The position numbers and the translations under genes are program-made. Below, one piece after another: positions 35,693-49,289 of a stretch of 64,000 bases of DNA (position 1 is its first letter; each line of letters begins with the position of its first letter). The notes below the pieces were generated by a model. It was not told where the DNA came from. It did not search any database and saw only the letters and a program-made list of their open reading frames with translations. Source of the stretch: Chamaea fasciata. Taxonomy: Eukaryota; Chordata; Aves; Passeriformes; Sylviidae. The stretch spans positions 20,065,410 to 20,129,409 of the forward strand of contig JARCOQ010000014.1 of the NCBI GenBank assembly GCA_029207755.1. The letters are read 5' to 3'.

Positions 35693-38600
35693 TTAAACGC
35701 CAAAACTGCAAGAGAAAGGTACAGTATTAACTACATGTTGAAAGTAACTCCCTTTACCAACCGAGGCCAGCGTTTTTTGGCCAATATGAGCTAGCAGCTT
35801 GTTCAACTTTCTGCCAAAAGAAACTCAATGGGGAGAAAGCAAATGAAACCCCAAAATTACCATATGCCAATTTGTTACTTTTCTGTCATAGTATTTATCA
35901 ACACTTGGTGTAAGCCAAAATAATTAGAAGCAATCAATAAAAACGGCTTTGTACTTCAAGTACCTCAGGATAATGCTACAAGTAACCCTCAAGATATTCC
36001 TACCTGCCCAAGGTTCCTCCAGCTTGGGTGTAGTATTTGTTATAATCCAAGCGTAGCAGCAGTTGAGCCAAGTCAGAGTTTATCTGATGATTGCGAACAC
36101 TAGAGAGAATCTTGAAGAGAAGTGATGACTGACGACTGAATCCCTACAAATTTGAAGATGTCAGTTCTGGGCCTTCTCAGAAGAGAAGGAAAGCAAGCAT
36201 CCCATCTCTCTGCCTACCCAGTCCTTTAACAGCTTGAAGAAAAGAATCACTGCAAGGGATGTGATGCCTGTGGTCCAGGATAAGGTAAGCTGTGAGCCAC
36301 AAGAACTCCTAGATATTAATTATCCAAAAGGAGGGGTAGAGGTACCAACCTCTGCCTCCTTTCTATTGCAGTATCTGCCCCCGTTCCACCTCTCTGAGCA
36401 CGCAGAATTTCCAACTCAAAAAGAGTTGATTAGTTAAAATAATTACGAGCACTTACATAGAATGTCTTGGCTTACACTCACTGCTGTTCTATAGCTGTTA
36501 AGGCCAAGATAACTGCTTAGGCAAATACCTGCATGGGAGAACAGATCCACAGAAACATAGATTCACCTTCACCAAAATACTGAGTTGTGCAGCTCCTCGT
36601 TCATCTAATGGGCCCAGATTCTGACTGACCAGAGAACAAAAACTATGACAAAGATCCAGAATTTCATTTAAACAGTGGAAAACCTAAATTGGATAAAAAG
36701 TATAAATTAGTAGTTGAAACAGAATTTGAACACAGAGAGAAAGCAGGTACCTGCAAAGTTTGCTGATACTGTATTTTTTTAGTCAGGAAGGAAGATACTG
36801 ATGTGGCATTTTTTTAAAAGGTTTTCAATGGAAAAAGGATTTAAATGTTATGCTGCATCTCCCCTCTGCCCTTCCCACAACCTTTTGCAGACATTTCTGG
36901 GAAAACAGCATTTGGCATGAACCATCCACACAGACAAAGGAGCTAGCTGCACACCGGCTTCTCTAGCCAACCAGCAGATCATCACTGCAGCTTTGTGATT
37001 AAGAAAGCAGGATAGTGACCAACAAGAGCTGTGGTTCAATGCTTTGGTTTCACTGTTCACTAAACTTGGAATTTCTTTTGTATCAGTTGATCTGATCTAG
37101 GTAATTACTATTCTGACACCTTTGTTCTACAGTAACCTCATAGATGAGCACAGAGACACTGTGCTTCATCTGAAACTAACCTTTGCAAATGTTTCTGTGA
37201 GGCTGTTTACAAAAATACCTCCTATTTTATTTTATTTTTCATTATAATTTTTTTCCAAATTAAAGACCTTAAGTCCACTCAGGAACATCTCAACTATTTT
37301 TTTTTTCTCTTTTAAGTAGAAGAGGGAATTTTTCCTAGTATAATGCATATCAGTGTGAGTCCCTCAGGAATACAGTTCCTAGCACTATCCTCATTAGTTC
37401 TTCTTTGATAAAATAGCCTGTGATAAAAATATAGTGATAAAATGCAAGTTATTAAGGTTAACTGAACACTGAAATAAGCCTGACTTAGAATTGCCAGCAA
37501 TACAGCATTCACACTCACCAACAGTAAATTAGATGATCTTAATTTAATTATCAGTTATAGCTTATACATTACCCCTAGAATTGTAGTCTGCGGTCTGCAG
37601 GAGATTATCACTGATCTGTTTTAAAAGATGTGATTTGTCGTACTGTTCAAAAAGGTGTGTTTCTTAGGGCACTTGGAGAATTGGTAGAAGAAGGTGAAAA
37701 CAAGACCTACTTACAGGTTTTAGGAGAATGAAAGACTGAGCCAGCAAATTACTCAGGAAATGATCATGAGCCAGTCGTATACTCTCAAAATCTCTTGTGG
37801 CATTTATCTGCTGCAGAAGCTGTGAGAACTGAGACTCCAGTACATCTACCTGATGAAAATGTGAAGATACTTCATTAGTGATTTGAGAAACTGGGAGTGC
37901 TTCAGTCCAGCCGGAAGTTTTGAATAAGAAATGTATTTTTCTTATTGCTACTCTTATGTTAGAGGCTGAGGATCCCCTTCTCTCTGGCTGCTGAATGGGG
38001 AATTATATACAAGAGCAGTACATAATGTGGGGTACGCAACAGTTTTTGATGTCTAAGTAATATCTAAGTAGAAAGGGAAATAGTTATTTTCTTTAACTAT
38101 GAAAAGGTATATAGCTAGCATGCATGTAAACAAAGGTATTTGATTGTAGTAATTTCTGAATTTTATACTGGGAGATACTATTTGGAATCTTTGGGCAAAG
38201 GCTGCAATTCAAAAGCTCAGCCAGATTACTGTGGAGAATTTAGAAATCCAGGGCCCCTATCAATTCTTTAAAAACCAAACCAAACAAACAAAAATGCCCA
38301 AAACTTAAATCAGAGTTCACTTAAAGAGGCCAGAGAAAGAATCAGGATGGTATCTTAATAATGGTCCCTCAGAGATAAGTGGTTTCTCACAAACATTTAG
38401 TAGCATTAGAGAGCTACTAAAGAACTCCTCCATTTCACTGATCCACAAGTCTAAAAACTTCATAATCGTAGCAGTAGTCTGGGAACTTGGAGGAAGCTCT
38501 AGACTTGTGAAGGATATCCTGATTTCCTTAAGGTACAATGAATCAGAAACCCGAGATAGGTAGGTCTTCACTGTTTTCTCCATGCATTTCTGCCAGTTTC

Positions 38601-41600
38601 TGATTAACTGATGCAGTTCATCTTTCTCTGTAATACTGACCTGCAGATAATACTGAAGGTTGTCTACAAGGAAAGCCATGTGGTCCCTCAGACGCCACTT
38701 GATGGCATCTGTTCTGTTAGATTTCAGGTGTTTGCGTTGCATCTGGAGAGCCCAGCAGTGCTGTAGCTCAGCCTGGACTCGTCGCACACTCAGCAGGTAT
38801 TTGAACACAACATTGTACCTACAATCAAAAAATACAAAGTTGCTTAAGACTGAAATCTTCTGCTGCAGTTACTGGAGAATGTAACAATGCAAGACTGGAA
38901 AAAGAAACAGAGGTGACTGTTAGGGCCAATCAGGTCATGGCTAATGGCACATGTTGCAGGGTAAGATTTCTGCCTGTATTGATTACTGACCTAGAAAATA
39001 AGTGTATTCCTTCAGTGTAAGGAGGGGAGTTGTCAATGAAAACACTGTTTTTTAAAGTAGCAGTGTTTGTAAATCAGTGCAGCTCTGTCAGCATCTTGCA
39101 GGTCTTACTGTCATTACAAAGACTTTCAATATGAGTAAGTGGAATGAGCAGTTTTAAGATTCAGGGAGCAATAGCTCTACCTTTCTCTCCATACAGAGGA
39201 AAAAAACCCCAACACATTAGTGAATGCCTCACATCAGGGAACATACAGATGCGTACAGAAAAACCATACCTAATACTTACTTTTCAAGAACAGCAGGAGT
39301 AAAGAGAATGTGCAGTGGCCATTGAACTTTGTAAGAAAGGCCCAGAGCTGCCCATCCAGATGTGGGGGCTTCACGTGGAGATAATTCCCGGGAAGGCCCT
39401 TCACGAGTCTGAGAAGTATCTAAAAACAAGTAAGATGCTGAATTATGTTATCTTCTCAGTGCAACCATGGCAAGAAAGAAGAAGGAAAAGGGAAAGAACA
39501 GAATTAAGAGGAGCCAAAGTAGTTTAGGCCATCACATAGGGCAGTAAAGGGAAGAAAATGAGTGTTTCTTTAACTTGAGAGAAGGGTAAGTAATCGATTT
39601 GAAAACAAGGTCATCATCTCCCCTCTTAATTTACTTCTAAAAATGCAAGTAAATACCTTTATGTTCCTTTCCATGATACTCAATGGTTAAGTGAAGAAGA
39701 GGAAGAAGGTTGTCATCATCTAAGAGCACCTTATGAGCAGACTGCTGAAATGCAATGTTGACATCTGACAACAAGAGAACACACATCAGCACAAGATCAT
39801 GCAGCTAGTGTTAATTTTGCATCATTAATTATTTACTCTTGGTCCTAAAAGACAACTCTGATGCACTATTGACACTCTTTTCTTTTAATTCCAGTTTCAA
39901 ATACCCACCATCTGAAGGTTTCTGAAGATTGTTTTCGCTTACTCTGAGACATTCTAATTCACAAATGCTGTAGTTTCAAACTAATGACATTATGTAGAGA
40001 GTTAAGGGAGAAGTCTTCTGTAATGGACATGGCTTACCACTTTTCTGCTATACCACAATGAGGACAGTTTGGTAAGCAAATAAACACCACTCACCATGTT
40101 CAGTTACAGCCGTAGGTGGTGTCTTTAACATGTGCTGTGCAGTGTCAATGAAGGCCTGAAATAGCTCACCTCTTCCCAAAAGGTAAAAGTCTTTTATTAT
40201 CTGTGGAGATAAATTTTTTGTACCTAACATACCAAAAACTGAGCAGAAATTTTAAGCATCCTAGCTGATAGCACCCGTTTTATTATTTGGACAACTACTC
40301 TTTCTAAACACAGCTAGAGAGCCCTGAATTTCATTCACTGACCAGAAAGTCTACACTGCCTTTGCTTCAAGATGCAAACTACCAAACCACATACACATAC
40401 CCCTCTAACTCTGTCTCTGACCAAGTTCTATCAGTGTATGCTCATTCTTGGGACTGAAAAATGAAAATAGCTTTACCTAAATGAAGAAAGCCCAGAGTGT
40501 AAGGCAGTAAAGTATTTAATAAAAACAAGGGAACAGAGAAGGGAAGAGAGAGCTGCTTTAGCAAAAACAAACTAGCAGTTGCATTACCTTCAGTTGTCCT
40601 AGTAGATCTGATTCCTCCACCATCAGTTTCCAAAGATGCTAGTGAAGCAACAAAAATCAAATGAAACAACAGCAATCTCCCCTCAGAATTATCTCGCCCA
40701 TTCGGAGAGAAGAGTAGCTGCTGTACTAAAGCGCTTGCGATGCATACAAAACGAGCACCTACAGAAAATGCTGTATAAAGTACAAGAGAACACAGTGCAT
40801 AGCAGCCCGTGATACCAGTTAAAAGTCTTGATATTTACCGGCAAAAAACTCTGCCTAAGAAACCTGAAGACCTGTGTCAAGAGCAAATTCCTATGAAATC
40901 ATTCTACCCCAGCTTTGTTCTTGCTTCTCTAACCACCTCATTTTCTTAGGTTATCCTCCCTGCCCCAAGTGAAAAAAAGATCAAAAATTGCCAAAGCATG
41001 TGCTCAGCAAGATGCCATCTGTTATGCTGAAAGCAAATGAAAAGTTCTGAACTCATTTCAAGTGAAAGAAAAAAAACCCCAAAATTCCCTTTTTTCTCTC
41101 ATGAAAGAGCATAGTATTTGTTAATGTCCTTTTGTCATTTGAAGTTGGGTTTACATGAAGCTCTGAGACCAGTTAGAACAGCTGCACCATTCACATGTTT
41201 GGCCAATCACTGGCACTGACGAACCCCCTTCTTCCAAGTCCTTCACAAAACTTAAGAGCTTCTCAGCCTGCATAGTAGTTACCCTTCCTAGGATGCTCAC
41301 CTCAGCAACAGTGCTCCGTATCCAGTCAACCACTGATTCAAAGTCCACCAAACTAAAAAGTGGTTGCTGCTTGAGTCGATGTAGCTCTGCTGCAAAAGTG
41401 TCCTCCTGGTTTTTTAGGATGGAGCCTGTGCAGCAATGAGAAGAGTTTCAGAGAGTAAAAAGGGATGCCATTTGGAGATGTGCAGACCCCTTCCAGCACA
41501 GTGGAGCAGAAAGGCTGTCCAGGCAGCAGTGTCTCAAGTCTGGTAAGGAACGCGAGAATGAGGCTTCGAAGTACAAGTACCAAGGTATAAGATTACTCCT

Positions 41601-44600
41601 GCATGTACAGTTGCAGTCTAGACACTTGCTATGGCAGTGCTGTGGTATCAGTAAAATACCCAAATATTTTCTACATAAATGGTTGCTGCTAAAAGTCCTT
41701 TTTCTAGGACTGAGCTAGATCTTTGAATCCACAAACTTTTCTGCCACATTAACCAGTTGGTTTGGGCCTCCCCATACCTCTGGCCCTTTCAAATCTCTCC
41801 TACTGTTTGAACTTGGAGACTGCGGTTTTTTAACTAACTGAGCTAGAAGACCAATTTCTCTTCCCCTTGTTTCTGCTACTGCAAGAAAACAGTCCAGCTG
41901 AATTGGTCCTTTGTTCTCTGTAATGTCACTGAAGTAATTTAAGTACTTTTGCATAGACATGCTCAAGGTAGAGCCACCACAGCAGTCCTCCCCCATTGGT
42001 GTAGGAATATATTTCCCAAACCACCCCCAATGTAAACTTTTCAAGCTCTCAAAGTGAACCATCAGCTAGTATTTTCTCTCCCTTGCTGTCCTTAAGGCTC
42101 CGTATAATTTGTCTTTCATAACAACTTTGGGACCACCTTCCAAGTGAATCTCTCATGTTTGTGGATGCAAATTAATCCCATGACACCATTCTGGAACATA
42201 CACTCTCAGAGCAAGACACGCCTTTGTGTCTGTCTGCAGCATTAGGAAGAGGGATGCAAACTGAAAACAAGGCCTTTGCAATAGCTTTATCCAGAGGAAA
42301 TCACATGGTGACTTGCTGCTGGAAACTTGGAAACTGTTTGGAAAGTGTTATTTACTCATCCTGTTCTTACACCTCTCCCTTGGACACAATCAGAAGCAGG
42401 ATACTGGGACTACTGCTGTGTCCTGGCACAAGTATCCATACAGTCTGAAGAATAACAGCCAATAGTGACTGTTGAATTCGTTAATGTAGCATTTTGGAAA
42501 CTATGTATCAGTCACTCATAAGGGAGCAAAGGTTGCAAGAAAGATGTTCCTTACCTTTTCTGGTCAGGTTAACATTCTGATTCTCAAACATTTGAACAGA
42601 TTCTCCCACAAAGAGGATTTTCTCAGCAACCCGTACAGGAATGTATGAAGGCAGCATTTCTACTCTCAAAGAAAACTGCTTTAGCGACGGAGCTAACATG
42701 TTCTCCTCCTCAATCAAGCGCTGCCAGAGACACCAGGGGAAAGAAATCAAGTGCAAAACAGTGTCAGAAAACCAGATAGAAAAGGTGTATAAAGGGGTGT
42801 GTGTGTGAGCGGGCATCTAAGAAAATTGGAAATAAGCAGAAAGGAAGCAGAACTGATTTGTATCATTTAAGTAAGCCAGTAAACTCCCTTATGCTTCTGG
42901 TATGCTAGCAGACCTCCATAGAGATATTGCTTCCATCAGAGCGGAGCAGAAGGGGAAAAAGAAGCTAAATCTTTGTGGAACAGTAACAAATTGGCTGTAT
43001 TAAAGGATTATGTTACACAAGCAAAAGGAGTTTTATTGCAAATGCATTACATCAGTCTTTTGCTGCAATAACAATGTTAACGTACATTACCAAAAATAAC
43101 CCTACCCTACACCCATTTTAACACTGTTAGAACACTTGTGATACAGGCCAAATATAAGCACCTCCACTAGTAAGCAAATAGGATAAAGATCCAAAGGCTT
43201 GCTAGCAAAGATAAGGCAAATTTCTCAGTTCCTATGACAGCTGTTGTAGAACAACACAGTAAGTTATTAATTTTTTTTCTGAATGTTAATAAGGAACTCC
43301 AAGTATGGAGGCAAGATCTTCCTTCAGGGATGCAATACTGATAATTTCATCTGGCTTTCTTACTGGAGAATTAGTTTCAGTGGTCCATAATCCAGAAAAA
43401 ATCACCCAAACAAAGTTTTGAGAACATCTGCCATCTACAGAATTCTTCATTTCAATACAAGAGTTCAGTACAAATTTGTATACTGTTGTTAAGAGGTTGG
43501 CAAGTCTTTTCTTAAGATTCTAGTGACATTTTTAGATGAGGCAATACCCAAGTCTTTTATTGGTCTATCCCACTAAAACTCAAGAGTTCTTGTTTTACTC
43601 TTTGACTGAAGAATTGCCAACACTCTTAGTAGATAATACTGAAGAAAGAAGTTGCTTAGTTTACAGTTTCTACCATGGACCTAGAACACTCAACGATTTT
43701 CACTTTCTTTACCCACTATACTGAATTAACGGATTTTCCTACTAACTGCCTTTTAACGTTTTCCCGTTTTTCTCTGGGTGTAATCAGTTTTCAGCAGACT
43801 GCTGGCACAGGGCACTTAATAGGTATGCAACACAAGAGTTTCTGTGTGGTCACAGCCAAGCTGCGTGCACCACACTAACTCTGTAAGTGGCCATGAAACA
43901 TTTTCTCACCAGAGGGTGAATTCAGAGTTGAACTTGCTCCACACTGTTCTCTATTCTGACGCTATTCAAATACTCAGTGTGGAAGACTACTCCACTGAGA
44001 AAGCTGCTTTGCAAAAGGGCCCTCTAATGGCATAGCATCTACAGGAAGAGTTACCACATTTCACCAGTGTGCTGGCAGGTTGCTCCCTTGCTTAGCAGTA
44101 CCTTGACTCTCACATAACACATTTTCTACCAGTAATGTCAGTAGTATTAACCTGTTTGGTAACATTTGCACAACTAATGGTTGTGCATGAAAGGCACCTG
44201 ACCCAGCTGCCCATAGAAAGTGTGCAAATGAAGTCAACAGCCAAGTTCCTCACACCCTGTTCCTTGCAATTGCTCATACTGCCACCAATGCCTGTGTTAA
44301 ACAGATGACAGTGTTGACCATAAGGAATGAGAAACCAGTCAGTCAAGAGCAGTGGGCCTGCAGCAGTTCCCATTACTTGACATCAGTGTCTACAAAGATT
44401 CCATCCATAGGGCTTTCTGCCCTGGGATTATCCAACTGTGCCAAACAATAGGTCTCTGTTCCATATGCCTAGCAGCAATCTGTTACAGTATTATTTCAAT
44501 TTACCACCCTAGCAAGTTTCAGTATATGTCTAGTCTAGCATAGCTCGCACTGAAGCAGAATACAATAAACTTCTTCTTTAGTTCCCTAGGGACGAAAGAT

Positions 44601-47511
44601 GCCAAGTTATGACTTGTAGATCTTACCAGGTCCTGCAGTTCTCGTAGTTGTTTTCCTGTAAGTCCCCCAATTCCTAAGTCATCGTCATCTTCTTCAGGTT
44701 GGCTAGGGACATTTCCAGAAGAGGGGCCCTGTTTGATAAAGAACTCTTCATGTTGGTCTAGTAGCAATCCATGCAGCATCCAGGCAGAGAGCTGCTTATA
44801 CATGACTCCATGACACACAGCCAGAATCCTGAGGTCAACAGAAAATTATTCAACAAGTCAGTTGAATTTTGTTCAACAAGTAAGAAACACTTTGACACTA
44901 ACTCCAGAAGAATGAAGTAATAATTTTACTGTATCTACATACTTTTCAAGAGCACTGCGAACAGGAGGCAACCCCCCACAGCTATGTTTGTGGACTGCCT
45001 CCAATATCTGGCATCCATGAATCTGCAGAAAGAAAAAGGTTAGATTAGGTCTATTATTTGGATCTGTACTGACCTTTTTATATATTTAAACATTACACTT
45101 TCAGCTAACAAAAAAAATGCCTTCACAAACTGAACAAGTCTTACAGAAAGAAAGGTGTAACATGCTCCGTGTAGTGATGAAAAAGGCCTTCTATGTGTAG
45201 CTCTACACTCAAGTTTCTCTCAATACTTTCCCTTAAAAAATGTAAGCATCTCTGGATTCTGAAAACATTAGCCTCTGCCTTTTTTATTTCAGGCAACAGT
45301 CAGAGAAAACAGACTCAGAAAGGGAATTCCAACCACTAGCATCCTGTCCTATAAAATTCAAGGCATCAAAGATTATGGGATTATGGGATAAGGGAGAAAG
45401 TCAAATACAGTGTAAATGAATTTGTAAAATAGTCCCAATACTTAGAGCAGAACTAGTGGTAGGGCATCCATTAATGAAACTACATTATTGTCTAGTATTA
45501 GAAGTCTGGGATTGGGGCAGAAAGGAAACCTGTTAAGACTAGCTGCAGTTTTACTGTACCTTCTGAGTTTTGATCTGTTCCACCATGACCATCACAGAGG
45601 GGAAGAGTAACTGAAACTGCAGAACATGAAATGAAATATTGATTTAGGTTGTTATGTAAGGAAGAAAGAAAAAAACTGTACTTGAGTAACTGTTGACAGC
45701 AGCTGAACAGAATAATTTAGTAAAACTATTATCTGTCTTTCCCCACAAATTAGAAACATGACATACAAATCTCTAGGAAGTATGTCTTCCCTACACTGAA
45801 CCGAGATGCACGAAGTTACTATGTTCCAGCAGTAGTTCATGCTAAACACAGTCAGTGAGGAATGTGTGAGGGTCAAGGTGGAGGACCTTAGCTTTGTGCT
45901 GAAGTGCAGGATTAAGGGACTACACATGTAGAGGCATTAGATAGAAATGGCATGACATGATGGAGTAAGCCTCATTTATCCCACCCGCATTCTTCTTAGA
46001 GTCAATGAGGGATAAGAGCAAGCAAAGAACACTACCTCTTTAATAACATGACATACCTGGTCCAAGGAGTAGTTAACATGTGAAATGGAAAGATGTGGGT
46101 CAGCCAGAAACTATAAAGATAAAGCAATTAAGGAATATTAATTATCACAACCACTGGATGGTGACACTACCCAAGATATGACAGCTACTAGTCTAGCAGA
46201 GATTAATCAAAACCTCTAAAACTGAAAACAGAAGCCACAGTAGTCTGAGACAGCACTGGGTTCTGACAAAGATGGAGCCCTTACTGAACTGAAGGAAGAG
46301 GGGACAATGCTTATTAGGGTGAAAAGTAAGTTACAGTGGCATCTCACAAGAATAATTTGGAAGGCATCACTAATGTGGAAAGGAAAATACCTTGTTTCAT
46401 CTTAGAAACTACTACTAGGATGTTTATTGCAGAAATGACAAGTTTCCACAATCTGTCAACAGCACTACAGCCTCTTGTTCTGCATCTCTCTCCTTTACCT
46501 CTTGTTCTAGGTCAAGTAGTGCCTGTCGATAAGGCTGCAGCACTGAATCAAGACCTGTGCAGAAGGCTCTCAAATAAATGCCATGCAATCCACCCTGGTT
46601 TTGCTGAGATGGATGGTGATCCTGAAACCAAACAATAGAATCTGCATCAGCATCCTAGTGCAAGTCTGAAGAGTAATGTAATTATCTGTGTAGTGTCGCA
46701 GCAGCAGTCAGTGATCCCAACGTTGAAATGCATCTTAACTCACCATAAAGTGATCAGAAAAACAAATACAACCTTGTCACCATGAGAGTTACTTGAGCAG
46801 ATTTATATTTAGCTCTTTCGTGGACCTATGCAAGTGCTGGGAGCCACTGGTGCTTCTTTTCACTTAAGCATGTCTCATGGATCTCAAGGCTCTTCACAAA
46901 TCATGAGGACAGTCATGAGCATCCCGCTTAGTTCACAAACCTCGGCCCGTTTGCTGTGGTCAGAAATTCTTACAAGACTTCCCCAAGAATAAGAGTTTTA
47001 CATCTGATGCATCCTTCACTGCTCTCTACCCGCCCGTACATGCATCGCAGAGACCTTTCTGGAGCTCTGCTCGGTGCTAGCGTTAGCGCGGGTATGGGCC
47101 ACGGGCCACTCCTGTGTCCCGGGCAGCTTGGCCTTACTGGCACCTGCCGTGCTCTTCCCGGGAAATACCACGGCCCGGCGGCCCCACCTGCTGCTGTACG
47201 TGTCCTGTGTACTGCTCCACGAATTCGGCGAAGCGGATGTAGTCGGTGCCGAGGCGGCAGAGCCGGTTCAGGACGCTGGTCTCGCTGGGATGCAGAAACG
47301 GCAGCTCCTGAGATACCTGGAAGGGAGACATCGGTGACGGACGGACGGACGGACGGAAGAAAAGACGGGCCGCGCAGGGCGGGCACCAGGCGGGGCGTGG
47401 GCCGGGGGGGTGTTGGCCGGGGCCGTGCCACACCTGGAGGCCGCCGCGCTTGCTCCAGGTGAAGGCGGCCCCGGGGTACCCGCTCAGCGCCAGCAGCAGC
47501 TCGTGGATCAT
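35693..47511 (-). CDS. TUBGCP4: TUBGCP4, gamma-tubulin complex component 4 (GCP4), 18 coding exons
   Basis: Structural subunit of the gamma-tubulin ring complex, which nucleates microtubules at centrosomes. Exons in coding order: 47511-47434, 47316-47188, 46621-46499, 46110-46057, 45616-45560, 45022-44943, 44828-44627, 42720-42555, 41425-41301, 40638-40588, 40200-40095, 39764-39657, 39419-39281, 38818-38641, 37849-37715, 36683-36567, 36143-36004, 35705-35693. All introns are GT-AG and phases agree, giving 666 residues (human 667). The start MIHELLLALSGYPG and the C-terminus DYNKYYTQAGGTLGSFG match the family; the last residue is Val where human has Met. GRIP1 covers about the first half (GIGGLTGKQLRELQDL near 230-241) and GRIP2, the gamma-tubulin-binding half, follows (IKDFYLLGRGELFQAFID). 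The last coding exon has only 13 nt. Exon 14's donor, CAG|gtcagt, is unusual at +3. Confidence 0.97.
47336..47356. repeat. (GGAC)n tetranucleotide repeat
   Basis: About five copies of GGAC lie in TUBGCP4 intron 1, just upstream of exon 2 in gene direction. Confidence 0.9.
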
Positions 47512-47600
47512 CCTGCCGCGCGGGGCCGCGCGGACTGCCGGGAGGAACGCGGGGGCCGCTGGGAACGGCGGGCGGGGGGCGCGGAGGAGACGGGGGGGAG

Positions 47601-47903
47601 CGGCCGGGGGCGGCGGCGGGAGGGGCGCGGCGGCGGCGAGGGGGGGCGCGGCGGCGGCGGGGGGGGGCGCGGCGGCGGCGGGGGGCGCGGCGGCGAGGGG
47701 GGCGGCGGCGGCGGGGGGGGGCGGCGGCGGCGGGGGGGGGCGCGGCGGCGGCGGCGGGGGGCGCGGCGGCGGCGGGGGGGGCGCGGCGGCGGCGGGAGGG
47801 GCGCGGCGGCGGCGAGGGGCGCGGCGGCGGCGGCGGGGGGAGCGGCGGGGGGGGGGGCGGCGGCGGCGGGGGGGCGCGGCGGCGGCGGCGGCGCGGCGGC
47901 GGC
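47601..47903. repeat. GGC / GGGGCGC minisatellite-like repeat
   Basis: About 300 bp of almost pure G and C is built from variable units of the form GGGGCGCGGCGGCGGC, with G runs of four to ten between GGC triplets. It starts about 90 bp upstream of the TUBGCP4 ATG. The + strand is G-rich and should favour G-quadruplexes; the TUBGCP4 sense strand is C-rich. Unit lengths vary irregularly, as seen either in a true expansion or in sequencing and assembly error over homopolymers. Confidence 0.93.
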
Positions 47904-49289
47904 CCCCGCTCACGTCCCGACCTCTCCAGAGGCGCGTTGGCCTTGGCTCGCGGCAAGAAGACGGGGCAGTAACGTGGGTGGTTGTGATGGAAAGTGCCGG
48001 TTCGGGAGGTCCCATCCGGGACAGCAGCAAATGCGCAGCCTTCTAGGTAGACTTGGTTTCGGTATGCCTCCACTAGGTTTCTTTATCGGTTTCTCATGTT
48101 ATCTGTCAGTGTTTTATCAGTGCCAGTTTTACCTTTCTCCATTTATTATGTATTGTTTTCCTTCACTTCCTGTCGTAATCCGGGTAGTGTTTTAAAAATC
48201 AAAACTAGTTTCGTGTTTGAAAACGATGAAGTTACTTAATAAAGTGGTTTTTAGCAGCCTCTTTTTCATCCCCCCCCCCCCCCCATTTTTGACATTTTCC
48301 TCTATGTGCATTTTTACTCTTCTTCATTTAGAAGAAATTAGTGTTTAGTGTTAAAGGGTCAGCTAATACGTATTTGGTTCAGCTTGCCACAATAAGATCC
48401 AAAATGTAGGAAGAATATGGGCATGTACTACCTATAGCTATACAGCTTTATGTGTAACTGGTGAGCCCCACCAGTTACTGTTTATCATGTATAATAAAAC
48501 TATCCTCTTTCTACTGGCAAAACTTCTAACATCATAATAAAGACTGAGGAGTTTGGCTAGGCATTTGTTATGCATCCTTGACATAACTATCACAGTATAC
48601 ATTTGGTCTGGAAACCCCAGCAAAAGAACAGATAACAGCAGTTTATTTAAAGGATTTAGGTGCTAATTTTCTCTAGGAAGCCTTGTAATTAGTAATTAAG
48701 GCAAAAAGCTTAAAAGAATTTTTCTTTACAGACTTGATTGCTCCGATTTTGGAACGAGAGAAAAATAGGTTTTTCTATAATATTTGCAAGACCATCTGAC
48801 TGGTGCTCATTCAACATTAAGGTAAAAAAGACAAGAAACAGGAAGGGCACTAAATTAGAGAGAGAGATACAAAACTCATAACAAAAACATTTTGCAGAGT
48901 CAATAACAAACACCAGAAATCTTAAATGAGGGGAGCTGTTATAGGTACCATTGAATACAACCTTGAAGAGGTTCAGATAGGTTCTTTGATACGCAATAAT
49001 TGTGTTTATTTTTTTTATCAGAATGAGGTGTTTTTGAGGGAGGATTGTGGCACTGTGCAAAAAATGTTATGAGATTTTTAGGGGGAACAAAGTTAGTTCT
49101 GCACTCCACAGTCTACATATAAACATAATTTTAAATGTCTTCTCATTGCACAACTTCCAACATGTGAAGTAATGCAAATGTTAATAATTAGAACCCTAAC
49201 TGCATTATAAAACCTTCTGTTTTGTAATTTATGTCTGGCATTCCCCAATGTAGTGATTTCTGTAACCACTGAATTATGTCTTCCTTTAA

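Larger units (their letters stand above)
47030..48010 (-). promoter_or_regulatory. TUBGCP4: TUBGCP4 CpG-island promoter
   Basis: A GC-rich, CpG-dense block covers coding exons 1 and 2 and about 500 bp upstream of the ATG at 47511. No TATA box is evident. The upstream half is dominated by the GGC-rich repeat at 47601-47903, so the transcription start and binding sites cannot be assigned with confidence. Confidence 0.75.

Noticed and set aside
41715..42062. 115-codon open frame on the sense strand of TUBGCP4 intron 8
   Set aside because: No acceptor-like sequence precedes it and no homology is recognised; GCP4 is complete without it.
46970..48195. Several 198-367-codon frames over the GGC repeat on both strands
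   Set aside because: These are translations of the repeat (poly-Pro/Arg/Ala/Gly). Only the short stretch encoding MIHELLLALSGYPG through GGLQ is GCP4 coding sequence.
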